Below, in pieces: positions 32,641-42,210 of a stretch of 64,000 nt of DNA; the stretch's first letter is position 1; each line of letters starts with the position of its first letter. Position numbers and translations under genes: made by a program. The notes below the pieces were generated by a model. That model was not told where the DNA came from. It saw only the letters and a program-made list of their open reading frames with translations, and searched no databases. This DNA is from a virus, in the IMG/VR virus record IMGVR_UViG_3300020477_001012, positions 62,001 to 126,000 of that record. One strand, 5' to 3'.

Positions 32641-33251
32641 ATGAACCAATAGATGTATGGAAATCCGAATTCCTGTTAGCCCACAGCATATTGTTTTCGG
32701 GTGTTAAAAACAGAATAGACACCGTGGAAGTTCAATCAGAAGACGGCGAGGGTACCCGAACTGTCAACACCAGAGACCACATATTTAGCCAAGTGCTCAA
32801 AGAGTTTTATCCTGAACCCATTAGAGTGTTTCAAGTAGGAGCTATAGAAACTTTCAAATCCGAGTGGAGAATAGGGTCTGGGTGGAGCGATCTGATTTTC
32901 GGGGCGTATATCAATGCTCATGGAGGTCGGCTAACACTTGTAGACATAAATCTGGACCATTTAGCAAATTCAACGCTGGCATCCCATGCGTTGCAATACC
33001 CAGTGGAGATTATGCTTGGGGATGCCATCGACGCAATTGGCCAAGGCGAATACGACATTTACTATTTAGATGGGGGTAATGACCCACAAGAAACACTAGA
33101 CCAGTTCAATAAAATTAAGGACAAGAAGTGTGTAGTTTTGGTTGATGACTTCTCTATAAAAGGAACGCTACTCAGTGAAACAGACTATGACTTTACGGTC
33201 CACGACGCCGTTAATGGTTTTGGCGTACTAGACTTAAGGAATCAGGAATGA
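32637..33251 (+). CDS. class I SAM methyltransferase-like protein
   Basis: I chose the ATG at 32637 (ATGA overlap with the GT stop). A longer frame from 32565 would overlap it by 76 bases. The 204-residue protein has a Rossmann core: IRVFQVGAIETF, LTLVDINLDHL, YYLDGGNDPQETL and VVLVDDFS. This is the Methyltransf_24 style, although the usual DGxHxY is DGGNDP. It probably methylates a sugar or small molecule in the island, though the glycine motif is weak. Confidence 0.65.
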   Translation: MNEPIDVWKSEFLLAHSILFSGVKNRIDTVEVQSEDGEGTRTVNTRDHIFSQVLKEFYPEPIRVFQVGAIETFKSEWRIGSGWSDLIFGAYINAHGGRLTLVDINLDHLANSTLASHALQYPVEIMLGDAIDAIGQGEYDIYYLDGGNDPQETLDQFNKIKDKKCVVLVDDFSIKGTLLSETDYDFTVHDAVNGFGVLDLRNQE

Positions 33252-34381
33252 AAATTTTATATATAGGCCACTACAAAGAGCAGGGCGGGTGGGCGCAGGC
33301 AGCAACAGATTACATATTAGCCCTAGACTCAGTGGGGGTAGATGTAGTCTGCCGTAACGTTACCCTAACGAGAGATAAAGCAATCTCTGGTAGGTTGGCA
33401 GAGTTGGAAAGAAAGGATACGCAGGGTGTTGATTTCTGCGTCCAGCACGTTCTTCCGCACCATCTGGTGGGCACGAAAAAATTCAAGAAGAACATAGCAT
33501 TGCTAGACGCAGAGTCTACCAGTGTTAAACATCTGCCATGGTTTAATTATTTACAGCAAATGGATGGCGTGTGGGTTCCTAACTCTCAGTGTAAAGAATT
33601 CCTAGAGAAAGACAAGCTGGGAATCCCCATTGAGGTAGTTCACCATACATGCGACCTTACAAAGTACACCAAAAAATATAGCCCTTTGCAGATACCTCAT
33701 ATACAGGGCAAGTTTGTGTTTTATTACATAGGCGACCTGAATGATAGAAAAAATATTGAGTCCATTGTCTCATGTTTTCATAGCGAGTTTGAAATATCTG
33801 AGGATGTTACCCTGCTTTTAAAAATTAATAAATTTGGCCACTCCCCAGATCAACTGCAAGAGGTAATGGAGCAAAAACTTTTTAATATTAAATCGTCCCT
33901 AAGAATGTTTGACGACCCAAGTAAATACAAGAAAGACATTATTATTTCTGACAGAGCTACTGAAGATCAGATCTCTGCCTTGCATCAGCAGTGTCATTGT
34001 TTCTTGTGCCCGTCTCATGGAGAGGCTTGGTCCATTCCGTCGTTTGACGCCATGGCGTTTGGTAGTACGCCAATATGTAGCAACTTTGGAGGCCCCAGAG
34101 AGTTTATTTCCGATGATGACAACACAGGGAAGTGTATTGATGGGGTTTATAGCGTGTGCAAGTGTTCCGATGCTGCTTTTCCAGACATGTTTACCGCCCG
34201 TGAGTATTGGTTCTCACCATGCGAAAAAAAGATAAGAGAACAGATGCGGACGTACTACAATAGATACAAGTCAAACCCAATCAAATATAAGGCTCAAGCT
34301 CAATCTGCGGGCATGAAAAGCGCCCAAAGGTTCTCATACGACATTATCGGAGAACAGATAAAGGGACTACTGAATGACTAA
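33248..34381 (+). CDS. glycosyltransferase, GT4-like (377 aa)
   Basis: A GT-B glycosyltransferase. The N-terminal MKILYIGHYKEQGGWAQAA and the central FYYIGDLNDRKNIES are family features. The donor-site block is SHGEAWSIPSFDAMAFGSTP (E-x7-D variant) followed by GGPREFI. The acceptor and sugar are unknown. It overlaps the methyltransferase by 4 bases and the next GT by 8. Confidence 0.82.
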   Translation: MKILYIGHYKEQGGWAQAATDYILALDSVGVDVVCRNVTLTRDKAISGRLAELERKDTQGVDFCVQHVLPHHLVGTKKFKKNIALLDAESTSVKHLPWFNYLQQMDGVWVPNSQCKEFLEKDKLGIPIEVVHHTCDLTKYTKKYSPLQIPHIQGKFVFYYIGDLNDRKNIESIVSCFHSEFEISEDVTLLLKINKFGHSPDQLQEVMEQKLFNIKSSLRMFDDPSKYKKDIIISDRATEDQISALHQQCHCFLCPSHGEAWSIPSFDAMAFGSTPICSNFGGPREFISDDDNTGKCIDGVYSVCKCSDAAFPDMFTAREYWFSPCEKKIREQMRTYYNRYKSNPIKYKAQAQSAGMKSAQRFSYDIIGEQIKGLLND

Positions 34382-35369
34382 TAAAACCATTTCAATTATT
34401 AATAAAGCCAATAGGGTGAAAGAGAAATATGACATATTAACTTTTGATACCCATGAAAGATATCAGACACAGCTCTGTAAGACGGGGCACAATTTTTATT
34501 CATTTAGGTACGATGACTGCAAAGAGTGGGATGATACATATGCCCCAAAACCCAGCAACCATTACGTGCTTCCCAAGAACTCCATACTGAATGGCATTGA
34601 CTTTGATTTTATTTTGAGTCAAAGTAAGTTTGGGCAGTTTCAGGTTTCACAACAGATAAACCAGACGTTAAGAATCCCCGTAGTGTCTTTGGAGCACACA
34701 CTTCCTATTCCTAGCTGGCCCGCAGACCAAACCAATGCTTTCAGGCATATGCTTGGGGATATTAATGTCTTTATCTCTGAGTATTCAGTTGACAAGTGGG
34801 ACATACAGGGTGATTACGAAGGCCCCTTTGTTGTTCACCACTCAGTGGACTCCGAGACATTCCAACCAATGGACATCGAAAAAAAACCGGTAGTTCTCAG
34901 TGTGGTTAACGACTTTGTTAACAGAGACTACTGTTGCAACTATAGTGGCTGGCAGCGTATCACAGAGAACTTTGAAACAAGACTGGTCGGAAAAACAGAA
35001 GGATTATCCAAACCAGCCGCTTCAGTTAAAGAGTTGGCTGAGGAATATAATACGGCACAAATCTTTTTGAACACATCCACAATTAGCCCAGTCCCAACCT
35101 GCCTGCTTGAGGCCATGTCTTGTGGGTCTGCTGTGGTAACTACCGCAACATGCATGATACCTGAAATAATTGAAAACGGTGTCAATGGGTTTATGTCAAA
35201 CGACGAAGAGGAATTAAAAGGGTATATTAAACAATTGTTAGACGACGAGGACTTAAGAAACAAGATGGGCAAAGCGGCCAGAGAAACTATTTTGACTGAT
35301 TTTTCAGAAAGCAAGTTCATCGATACATGGAACAATATTTTTGACAAAGCTCATGGAGTTATTATATGA
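34374..35369 (+). CDS. glycosyltransferase, GT4-like (331 aa)
   Basis: A GT-B glycosyltransferase. Family features are the SWPADQTNAFRHMLGD and VHHSVDSETFQPMD segments, and the C-terminal PTCLLEAMSCGSAVVTTAT donor site with PEIIENGVNGFM. Somewhat shorter than its neighbours. It overlaps the upstream GT by 8 bases and the next small gene by 4. It may extend the same glycan chain as the previous two enzymes. Confidence 0.82.
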   Translation: MTNKTISIINKANRVKEKYDILTFDTHERYQTQLCKTGHNFYSFRYDDCKEWDDTYAPKPSNHYVLPKNSILNGIDFDFILSQSKFGQFQVSQQINQTLRIPVVSLEHTLPIPSWPADQTNAFRHMLGDINVFISEYSVDKWDIQGDYEGPFVVHHSVDSETFQPMDIEKKPVVLSVVNDFVNRDYCCNYSGWQRITENFETRLVGKTEGLSKPAASVKELAEEYNTAQIFLNTSTISPVPTCLLEAMSCGSAVVTTATCMIPEIIENGVNGFMSNDEEELKGYIKQLLDDEDLRNKMGKAARETILTDFSESKFIDTWNNIFDKAHGVII

Positions 35370-35782
35370 AATTACACATTGTTAAACCGGGTCAAGAGTC
35401 CATCGAAAACTATACGAGGGTTGAAGCCTCTCCCAATTCCTTGGATATATCTACGGTGTCCGATAATGAATGCACCTCTATCGTGGCTAATGATATATTG
35501 GATCTTTTTAGCATTGATAATATCCCCAAGGTTTTGGAGCATCTGGCCACTAAAATGCGCATGGGGGGAGATCTGGTAATAGGCGGAACAGACGTTAGAC
35601 TGTTTTGTAAATATGTTATCAACGATCAGGTAGACGAGCTATCCGCTGCCCAGTTAATTGGCGTCTGCGAATCAATGACCACATGCGATCAAATTTCTAA
35701 TACTCTGCAATCTTTGGGTTTAAGGATCGCATCTTCTCAAATAAATGGCATGCACTACGAGATTAAAGTAACGAGAGGATAA
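35366..35782 (+). CDS. degenerate methyltransferase-like protein (138 aa)
   Basis: A short protein resembling the second half of a class I SAM methyltransferase: ANDILDLFSIDNIPKVLEHL, then MRMGGDLVIGG. The N-terminal SAM-binding glycine motif is not visible, so it may lack activity or need a partner. The nearest candidate partners are the other methyltransferases in the island. It is coupled to the GT upstream. Confidence 0.5.
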   Translation: MKLHIVKPGQESIENYTRVEASPNSLDISTVSDNECTSIVANDILDLFSIDNIPKVLEHLATKMRMGGDLVIGGTDVRLFCKYVINDQVDELSAAQLIGVCESMTTCDQISNTLQSLGLRIASSQINGMHYEIKVTRG

Positions 35783-35784
35783 AT

Positions 35785-36555
35785 ATGGATTGTGCTGGTT
35801 GCATATTTGCGGAGCTGGAGCAAGCTGAAAATGGGAATGATACCCAGACAGGTTGCAGCGTGTCTAGATTAAATGAAGATTGTACCATTATAGTAGATAC
35901 GGGTTTTTACAAGTTGCCACGAGTATGCAACATGAAAAGGGGTGAAGACTGGCTAAAGACAAAGTGCGACCCCAAATATAATGAGTATCACGCAACGGAG
36001 ATAGCCAGAAAAGAGGTGGAGCCTACTTTTGGTATAGTTGTATATGAGTACGATGATGGACAAAATGACATTCACAAAACAATAGAGAGTATTCGAGGGG
36101 CAGATTACAACAAAAATAAAATCACCATACTGTGGTCTACCACCGAACTTACAATGAGGCGTCGGGAAATATACCTCATAGATGCAGTTAAGGCTATTCA
36201 ATCTTTGAAGGTGGATGGATATGACGCTTGGCTTAGCTTATTCAAAGAAGAAGACAACGTCACCCTAAGAGACAAAGAGTGCTTCTCTAAATTAGTAAAT
36301 CGCTCTCACTGGATCAAGATACGATGCGGAGACATACTACCAAAATACGCCCTGAAGCATGTAGATCATTCCGTTAACGAGAAGCAAGAAACCATCGCTC
36401 TTTTCGAGGATGCCGGGCAAACATTTTCTATCATTCCCGCTAGTGTCGCAAGGCTGAAATATTTAGGCTACAATGATTATGACTTAATGGTTGACGCCAT
36501 TAGAGAGGAAAGTCATAAAGAAGGTTTACATACGGAACTAAATGAAACGAAATAA
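35785..36555 (+). CDS. glycosyltransferase 2-like protein with Cys-rich N-terminus
   Basis: A 256-residue protein. An N-terminal Cys cluster (MDCAGCIFAE, GCSVSRL, VCNMKRG) could bind a metal and recalls the N-terminus of the protein at 23258. A GT-A-like start follows (TFGIVVYEYDDGQNDIHKT, ITILWSTTELTM), with further GT2-like features but no clear DxD. The sugar and acceptor are unknown. It overlaps the next gene by 14 bases. Confidence 0.55.
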   Translation: MDCAGCIFAELEQAENGNDTQTGCSVSRLNEDCTIIVDTGFYKLPRVCNMKRGEDWLKTKCDPKYNEYHATEIARKEVEPTFGIVVYEYDDGQNDIHKTIESIRGADYNKNKITILWSTTELTMRRREIYLIDAVKAIQSLKVDGYDAWLSLFKEEDNVTLRDKECFSKLVNRSHWIKIRCGDILPKYALKHVDHSVNEKQETIALFEDAGQTFSIIPASVARLKYLGYNDYDLMVDAIREESHKEGLHTELNETK

Positions 36556-37288
36556 GAAATATATAACTAGCCCCAAGAGTAAAACTGGCAAGGACGAGCG
36601 CGGAGACTTGGTTTCCGTGGTTCTGCTAAGTGAAAACCATGGGTATAGAATGAAATCTTATGGGCCTATTTCATTGGTTCAAGTCGGGGGAAAGAGCCTC
36701 ATTGAGCGTCAAATAGAATCTATTCAGGCGGCATTTTTAAACTTTGAAATAATATTGTGCTCTGGTTTTGAAACCGAAAAGATTGTCAACTTTGTCAAGG
36801 ACAAATATTATGACGTAAATATTAGGGTGGTGGAGAATCAAGTACACTACAATTCCAATTGCTGCGAAAGCGCTAGGCTGTGTATTAACAATACTACCAA
36901 TAACAAGATATTGCTATGCGGCGGAAGCGTATTGATACATCCAACACACTTGGAAATGATAGACCTACAGCAATCGTCTATTGTGACGCAAGATGAAAAC
37001 TCCAATTCTTCATTTGAAGTCGGTGTGATTCACAACCAAAAAAATAGACTAGAGACACTGTCTTTAGGGGTAAAATTTAACTACTGGACAGAGATAGTCT
37101 ACCTATCTGATGAAAAAATCATAAGAGCGATATATTCCATAGTGTCTAATCCCGAATACAAGAACAGATTTGTGTTTGAGGCGATTAATGAGCTTTCCTC
37201 TAAGCATGACATACGAGTTTTAAATAACCACCAGACGCCGCTTCGCAAGGTGGATAACCTCAAAACACTGAAAAGGATGCAAGACTAA
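36542..37288 (+). CDS. sugar nucleotidyltransferase-like protein, altered active site
   Basis: A 248-residue protein of the sugar-phosphate nucleotidyltransferase fold. The N-terminus LVSVVLLSENHGYRM corresponds to the usual GxGxR loop, and ISLVQVGGKSLIERQIESIQ matches the family's substrate-binding helix. The glycine-rich loop is altered, and where a catalytic GD is usual there is LLCGGSVLIHP. Activity is therefore doubtful. A functional enzyme could supply the dTDP- or other sugar donors that the island needs. Confidence 0.55.
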   Translation: MKRNKKYITSPKSKTGKDERGDLVSVVLLSENHGYRMKSYGPISLVQVGGKSLIERQIESIQAAFLNFEIILCSGFETEKIVNFVKDKYYDVNIRVVENQVHYNSNCCESARLCINNTTNNKILLCGGSVLIHPTHLEMIDLQQSSIVTQDENSNSSFEVGVIHNQKNRLETLSLGVKFNYWTEIVYLSDEKIIRAIYSIVSNPEYKNRFVFEAINELSSKHDIRVLNNHQTPLRKVDNLKTLKRMQD

Positions 37289-38166
37289 TGAAAACCTTGA
37301 TACACAATTATTCATCGGGCATGACTACTGAGCCGATGTATTTCAATAGGTGCCTTGAATTGTGCGAGACCCCAACGCACCTGTGGGCAAATGAAGTCAG
37401 CGCATTTGATATGTTTGATGCTACTCAACCAGATGTGTTCATAAGTCACTATGCAATGTTAACCAACGATATTGTTAAATATCTTAGCCAAAATAAGAAG
37501 ATTAGCACCGTGTTAAATGTGACGGGGGCAAATAATCAAGAGCTGCAAACAATCGAACAGGTTTTTTTGGACAACAAGATGAACATCCCGTTCGTGTTTA
37601 CTAACCACCATGACTCTCTTTACAAACACAAAACCAAACAAATAAAAATGGTCAACATATGGCCTTCGGTCGACATATTTTTGCCTCGTAATCCCTTGCC
37701 TGATTTTAAAATAAACTTGGCGGTGCTAGCAACAGAGATGAGTGATCTGGTTAAAAGAGCAATCGCTTCCAAGGACACGTATCACCTGTTGTCATTGTCG
37801 GGTGACGCAGAAGGGTTTGATCTTGCAGTCAATGTGCAATCTTTGGGTAACATGTACGACAAATACGACGAAGTTATGATAGCGTCGGATGTAGATACAG
37901 TGTTTTCTCAGGTGCTTTTCGAGGCCGCCTTAAGCGCAAAGAAATTGTCGATAAGAGTCAACAAGCAGCAGCAGGGGACACTAGATAAGGTTTTGGCGTC
38001 ACTCTTTCATGACGACGGAAACAAGGATGTAGGCAGTCTGGTAAAGCAACAAATAAAAAGAAAACACACCTGTGTTAACAGGGCCGCCAGACTATGCAGA
38101 TTACTAAAAAATGAAGATGCGGCCAAGCGGCTTGGAAAACTTGGAGAGCAGCTATGCGAACAGTAG
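37288..38166 (+). CDS. possible GT-B glycosyltransferase, unrecognised family
   Basis: A 292-residue protein with MKTLIHNYSSGMTTEPMYFNRC at the start, then QPDVFISHYAML and FTNHHDSLYKHKTKQIKMVN, which look like the Rossmann halves of a GT-B enzyme. No standard donor motif is visible; FSQVLFEAALSAKKLSIRV is the nearest equivalent. It is placed in the glycan island by context. It overlaps the epimerase downstream by 13 bases. Confidence 0.45.
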   Translation: MKTLIHNYSSGMTTEPMYFNRCLELCETPTHLWANEVSAFDMFDATQPDVFISHYAMLTNDIVKYLSQNKKISTVLNVTGANNQELQTIEQVFLDNKMNIPFVFTNHHDSLYKHKTKQIKMVNIWPSVDIFLPRNPLPDFKINLAVLATEMSDLVKRAIASKDTYHLLSLSGDAEGFDLAVNVQSLGNMYDKYDEVMIASDVDTVFSQVLFEAALSAKKLSIRVNKQQQGTLDKVLASLFHDDGNKDVGSLVKQQIKRKHTCVNRAARLCRLLKNEDAAKRLGKLGEQLCEQ

Positions 38167-39050
38167 TAACAGGTGGATGCGGATTTATTGGGTCACACCT
38201 AGTAGACAGGTTGATAGACCAAGGCCATGAAGTTATGGTCATCGATGATGAATCATCTGACGCTCATGACAATTTTTATTATAACAATGATGCCGAGTAT
38301 ATCTGGTATGACATTGCTAACTATCACCAGATAGAACATTTGTTTGAAGGTGTAGACTACGTATTTCACCTTGCAGCCGAGGCTAGGATACAGCCAGCAA
38401 TCGAAAATCCTACCTTAGCGGTTAGAACGAATGTGACAGGAACCTGCAATGTCTTGCAGGCATCTAGACAGCATGGCGTCAAAAGGGTCATGTACTCTTC
38501 AACTTCATCAGCCTATGGATTAATCAATGAGCCTCCCCTGCTGGAGACAATGCCGAGGGACTGTCTAAACCCGTATTCGGTCTCTAAGTGCGCTGGAGAA
38601 GATTTATGTAGAATGTACTGGGATCTTTTCGGGTTGGAGACTATTATATTTAGGTACTTTAATGTGTATGGAGAAAGACAACCCACTAAAGGTCAGTATG
38701 CTCCGGTTATCGGGGTCTTTCAGCGTCAAATATCTGAGGGAAAACCGATGACAGTGGTTGGAGATGGATTGCAAACTAGAGACTACGTACATGTATCCGA
38801 CGTTGTTAACGCCAATATTTTAGCCTCACAGGTAAACTACCCGGAGGCCATTGGGCAGGTGTTTAACATTGGTACTGGAACCAGCCACAGTGTAATTGAC
38901 TTAGCAGACATGATGGGAGGCACCAACGCGCAGGTTGTTCACGTAGAGCAGAGGCCCGGAGAAGCAAGGCACACGGCGGCAAATATTTTTAAAGCGCAGC
39001 GAATCTTGGGGTGGCACCCCGAGATAAGATTGGAGGACTGGCTAACATGA
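38154..39050 (+). CDS. NAD-dependent sugar epimerase/dehydratase
   Basis: A 298-residue extended SDR. GGCGFIG (7-13) is the NAD site, and Y141-x3-K145 (NPYSVSK) with the preceding YSSTSSAYG is the catalytic set. YFNVYGERQ and GDGLQTRDYVHVSD are typical of UDP-sugar 4-epimerases. The substrate is probably a UDP-hexose or UDP-GlcNAc, but this cannot be decided. It overlaps the next gene by 4 bases. Confidence 0.85.
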   Translation: MRTVVTGGCGFIGSHLVDRLIDQGHEVMVIDDESSDAHDNFYYNNDAEYIWYDIANYHQIEHLFEGVDYVFHLAAEARIQPAIENPTLAVRTNVTGTCNVLQASRQHGVKRVMYSSTSSAYGLINEPPLLETMPRDCLNPYSVSKCAGEDLCRMYWDLFGLETIIFRYFNVYGERQPTKGQYAPVIGVFQRQISEGKPMTVVGDGLQTRDYVHVSDVVNANILASQVNYPEAIGQVFNIGTGTSHSVIDLADMMGGTNAQVVHVEQRPGEARHTAANIFKAQRILGWHPEIRLEDWLT

Positions 39051-39781
39051 AATTCCTGATTCAATTCCCAACACTAAAAAGGCCAGACAAGTTTCTGGGT
39101 GTTTTAAACAAATACGTAAACAAGGCTAGCGGGCATTGGTACGATAACAAACGTAGCCCTATAGCGCTGTTCTTTAATATCAACTGCGACTTTGACGACG
39201 CAAGCATGAACAATACTTTTATGAAGAATAGGATAAAGCAGGTTTTCTTAAACAATGTCCACGCTGATTACCGAATACACTACGACAAAAATACTGACAA
39301 GATTAGCGCCATCAACGCTCATATAGATAGCGTGGATTTTGATGTTGTGATCTGCGCGTCAGACGACATGGTGCCGCAGGTGAACAATTGGGATTTTGAG
39401 ATCGCTGACGCTATGCAAGAATTTTTTCCAGACCTCGATGGTTGTGTTCATTTTAACGACGGCCACACTAACGGCAAATTAATCACCTTCTCGATTTTAG
39501 GCAGTAAACTTTACAATCGCTTTGGATATATTTATCATCCAGACTATAAGAGTTTGTACTGTGACAACGAATTCACGCAGGAAGTGACTAGGATGGATAA
39601 GGTGCAGTATGTAGACAAGGTCATTGTCAAACATGAGCATTATGGCGAAGAGGGTAACGAAAACTCTGGGGACTTTGACTTTGCCGCCCAAAAAACCTTG
39701 CACTACTCAGGTAGAGATGGGCAGGTGTTTCAGTTACGTCAGGGCAGAGGATTCCCAAAGGAAAGAATTACATTAGACTAA
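39047..39781 (+). CDS. GT-A-like glycosyltransferase (244 aa)
   Basis: I chose the ATG at 39047 (ATGA overlap with the epimerase stop, GGAGG about 10 bases upstream) over 39011. The protein begins MKFLIQFPTLKRPDKFLGVL. DFDVVICASDDMVPQV carries a DxD-like DDM typical of GT-A enzymes. The C-terminal QEVTRMDKVQYVDKVIVKHEH is consistent with glycosyltransferase family 2-like folds. The sugar is unknown. Confidence 0.6.
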   Translation: MKFLIQFPTLKRPDKFLGVLNKYVNKASGHWYDNKRSPIALFFNINCDFDDASMNNTFMKNRIKQVFLNNVHADYRIHYDKNTDKISAINAHIDSVDFDVVICASDDMVPQVNNWDFEIADAMQEFFPDLDGCVHFNDGHTNGKLITFSILGSKLYNRFGYIYHPDYKSLYCDNEFTQEVTRMDKVQYVDKVIVKHEHYGEEGNENSGDFDFAAQKTLHYSGRDGQVFQLRQGRGFPKERITLD

Positions 39782-39793
39782 AGGGCTAATCAA

Positions 39794-40447
39794 ATGGAAA
39801 TACTTGGTCAATTGCCGCAAATATTAGATCAGCTAAAGCAGCGCGGTAGATTTTTAAACGTGCGCGGATGCATACATATCGGTGCCCACGAGGGGCAGGA
39901 ATACCCCCTATACAAACATTTCAACATTCGCAACCTTCTATTCTATGAGGCCCTGCCAGATAATTTTCAAAAACTCAAGAGTAACGTTTCTGGAGACATG
40001 TCAATAGACATTAGAAATATTGCGTTAGGTAATACTTCCGGCACCGTAGAGATGTACCTTGAGGATCGCGGCCTATCTTCATCTGTCTTGCCGCCCAAGC
40101 ATCACCTAGAGCAATACCCACAGATTGCCTTTGAGGAAAAGGCGACCGTAAATATCACACGTCTTGACGACGAAGAGTTTGACAGGCTGAAATACAATTT
40201 CATCAATATTGATGTCCAAGGTTATGAAATGGAAGTTTTTAAGGGGGCCACAGACACCTTAAAGCACATAGACCTTATTATTACCGAAATCAACAAAGAA
40301 GAAATGTACGAAGGCTGTGCCCTAGTAGAAGATATGGATGCATTTTTATCTACACATGGGTTTTCCCGCATAGCTACTTACTGGCAGCAAGACGGAGGGA
40401 CTTGGGGAGACGGGCTATATCTAAAGGCTAGCAAGGAGCTACAGTGA
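39794..40447 (+). CDS. FkbM-family methyltransferase
   Basis: A 217-residue SAM-dependent methyltransferase of the FkbM family: CIHIGAHEGQEYPLY (SAM site), FYEALPDNFQKLKSNV, NFINIDVQGYEMEVFKGA and IDLIITEINKEEMY. These enzymes O-methylate sugars or other secondary metabolites. The probable role is glycan methylation in the island. It ends in an overlap with the GTG start of the next gene. Confidence 0.88.
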   Translation: MEILGQLPQILDQLKQRGRFLNVRGCIHIGAHEGQEYPLYKHFNIRNLLFYEALPDNFQKLKSNVSGDMSIDIRNIALGNTSGTVEMYLEDRGLSSSVLPPKHHLEQYPQIAFEEKATVNITRLDDEEFDRLKYNFINIDVQGYEMEVFKGATDTLKHIDLIITEINKEEMYEGCALVEDMDAFLSTHGFSRIATYWQQDGGTWGDGLYLKASKELQ

Positions 40448-41313
40448 CCCATATATGCTGCGTTTCAGATTACAGCTTCTTGCCAAGAGGACTTGCTTTG
40501 TATGAGTCCCTGTCTAAGTATAATCCAGACTTTTATTTGCACTACCTATGCATAGATAAGCAAACACATGAGCGTCTGCAAGGCGAGAATGACAGGATTG
40601 TGCCTTATGATCTAAACGACTTTTTATCAAGAGACGAGGCGCTACTCAGCTTAAAGGAAAGCGACTACAGATATTTTTGCTGGACGCTCGCATCTTACTT
40701 TACAGATTTCTTGGTTGGGAACCTACAAGAAGATGTTACGTATATAGACAGCGATATTTATTTTTACAGCAGCATACACAGCGTGATTGCAGAGATCGGA
40801 CAAAAAGACATAGGGCTATTTCGGCATAGGCAAAACCCACTAGAGGTGCCAAACGGAAACGGTTGGTTTAATGTTGGAGTTGTTCACTTTAAAAACACCC
40901 ACATCTCTACTGAAGCTTTAGCATGGTGGAAGGACGCAGTTCTACACAAGAAACACCCAGAATTGGCCACATGTGGAGATCAAAGGTATCTAGACGCCTT
41001 TGTGCAATTAGATAAAAAGCACTTGTTTATAGAGGGCGACATAGGACATGGTTCTCCTTGGGAATGGCAGCTTTATAATTTTGATTCATATGATATAGAT
41101 GGATGTATTACGTGGGGTGATAAAAAAGAGAAGCTGGTGTTCAGTCACTTTTCACAGTTTGAATACTCTATAGAAGAGGAAAGCTATACCCCTTCAACTA
41201 CCCATTATTGTTTTACCCCCTTGGATATGTATAGTAGTATTCCACAGCTCAAGTCGATCCACGATGATTACTTTGGGCACATAAAGAAAATCCACAAGGA
41301 GTACAACTTATGA
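40444..41313 (+). CDS. GT-A-like glycosyltransferase (289 aa)
   Basis: The start is GTG at 40444, with AAGGAG about 5 bases upstream, overlapping the FkbM stop (GTGA). The sequence begins THICCVSDYSFLPRGLALYESL. VTYIDSDIYFYSS carries the DxD metal site, and GWFNVGVVHFK and CGDQRYLDAF are typical of GT8-related glycosyltransferases. The donor and acceptor are unknown. It overlaps the rmlB-like gene by 4 bases. Confidence 0.75.
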   Translation: MTHICCVSDYSFLPRGLALYESLSKYNPDFYLHYLCIDKQTHERLQGENDRIVPYDLNDFLSRDEALLSLKESDYRYFCWTLASYFTDFLVGNLQEDVTYIDSDIYFYSSIHSVIAEIGQKDIGLFRHRQNPLEVPNGNGWFNVGVVHFKNTHISTEALAWWKDAVLHKKHPELATCGDQRYLDAFVQLDKKHLFIEGDIGHGSPWEWQLYNFDSYDIDGCITWGDKKEKLVFSHFSQFEYSIEEESYTPSTTHYCFTPLDMYSSIPQLKSIHDDYFGHIKKIHKEYNL

Positions 41314-42203
41314 TTTTTACGGTAACGGGTGGCAGAGGGTTTATCGGAAGTCATTTTGTAGATCGGGTGCTCAACGATGGGCATCAGGTAATAGATATAG
41401 ATAAAATGACCTATGCATCAAATTCAGTTTTGCCTTGGGATAATAACCCTAAATATACACATATAAAAGAGGACATATGTGATTTAAAACACATACCGGT
41501 GTGCGATGTGCTCGTAAACTTTGCGGCGGAATCTCATGTAGACAATTCCATAGAGGCTCCCAAGGTGTTCCTGAGATCCAACGTAGAGGGTGTGTTTAAT
41601 ATCCTTAGTCTTCTTAGAGCAAAGGTGTATCAGAAGCCCAAATTTATCCATATAAGCACAGACGAAGTGTATGGCGATGTTAATGAAGGCAAGAAGACAG
41701 AAGACAGTATTCTGAATCCCAGCAACCCATACTCGGCAACCAAGGCTGCTGCGGAGATGCTTATACTCGCCTATGCTCGCACCTTTGATATTGACTACCA
41801 AATAGTTAGGAGCACTAACAATTACGGCCCCCGGCAATACCCAGAGAAGTTAATACCAAGAATTTTACACTGCCTTGATACCGGTCAGAAAATACCACTA
41901 CATGGCGATGGGTCATATGTCAGAGACTGGTTGTTTGTGGAAGATAATGCCAATGCTATATACAAAATTTGCCAAACTGACCGCATGAACGAGATATGGA
42001 ATATATCCACATACAATTACATGAGAAACATAGAGGTTGTAAAAGAAATCTGTCGGTGGCACGGGATAGAAGGTTATCACGATCATATCGAGTTTATAGA
42101 AAACAGAATGGGCCAAGATTACAGGTATTCCATTTGCTCCGAAAAAACTAGGACTCAACTGGATTGGCTTCCAGAAAAAAAGTCACTATTCAAATTCATT
42201 TGA
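41310..42203 (+). CDS. rfbB: dTDP-glucose 4,6-dehydratase
   Basis: A 297-residue SDR with the RmlB signature: GGRGFIGS at the NAD site, DKMTYASNSV, NFAAESHVDNSI, and STDEVYG (T117, D118, E119) followed by Y141/K145 in NPYSATK. RSTNNYGPRQYPEKLIPR and GSYVRDWLFVEDNANA complete it. It makes dTDP-4-keto-6-deoxyglucose, the precursor of rhamnose and of 3-amino sugars. No RmlA, RmlC or RmlD is visible; the FdtA-like ketoisomerase at 48763 points to the amino-sugar branch. Confidence 0.93.
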   Translation: MIFTVTGGRGFIGSHFVDRVLNDGHQVIDIDKMTYASNSVLPWDNNPKYTHIKEDICDLKHIPVCDVLVNFAAESHVDNSIEAPKVFLRSNVEGVFNILSLLRAKVYQKPKFIHISTDEVYGDVNEGKKTEDSILNPSNPYSATKAAAEMLILAYARTFDIDYQIVRSTNNYGPRQYPEKLIPRILHCLDTGQKIPLHGDGSYVRDWLFVEDNANAIYKICQTDRMNEIWNISTYNYMRNIEVVKEICRWHGIEGYHDHIEFIENRMGQDYRYSICSEKTRTQLDWLPEKKSLFKFI

Positions 42204-42210
42204 GGTTATT

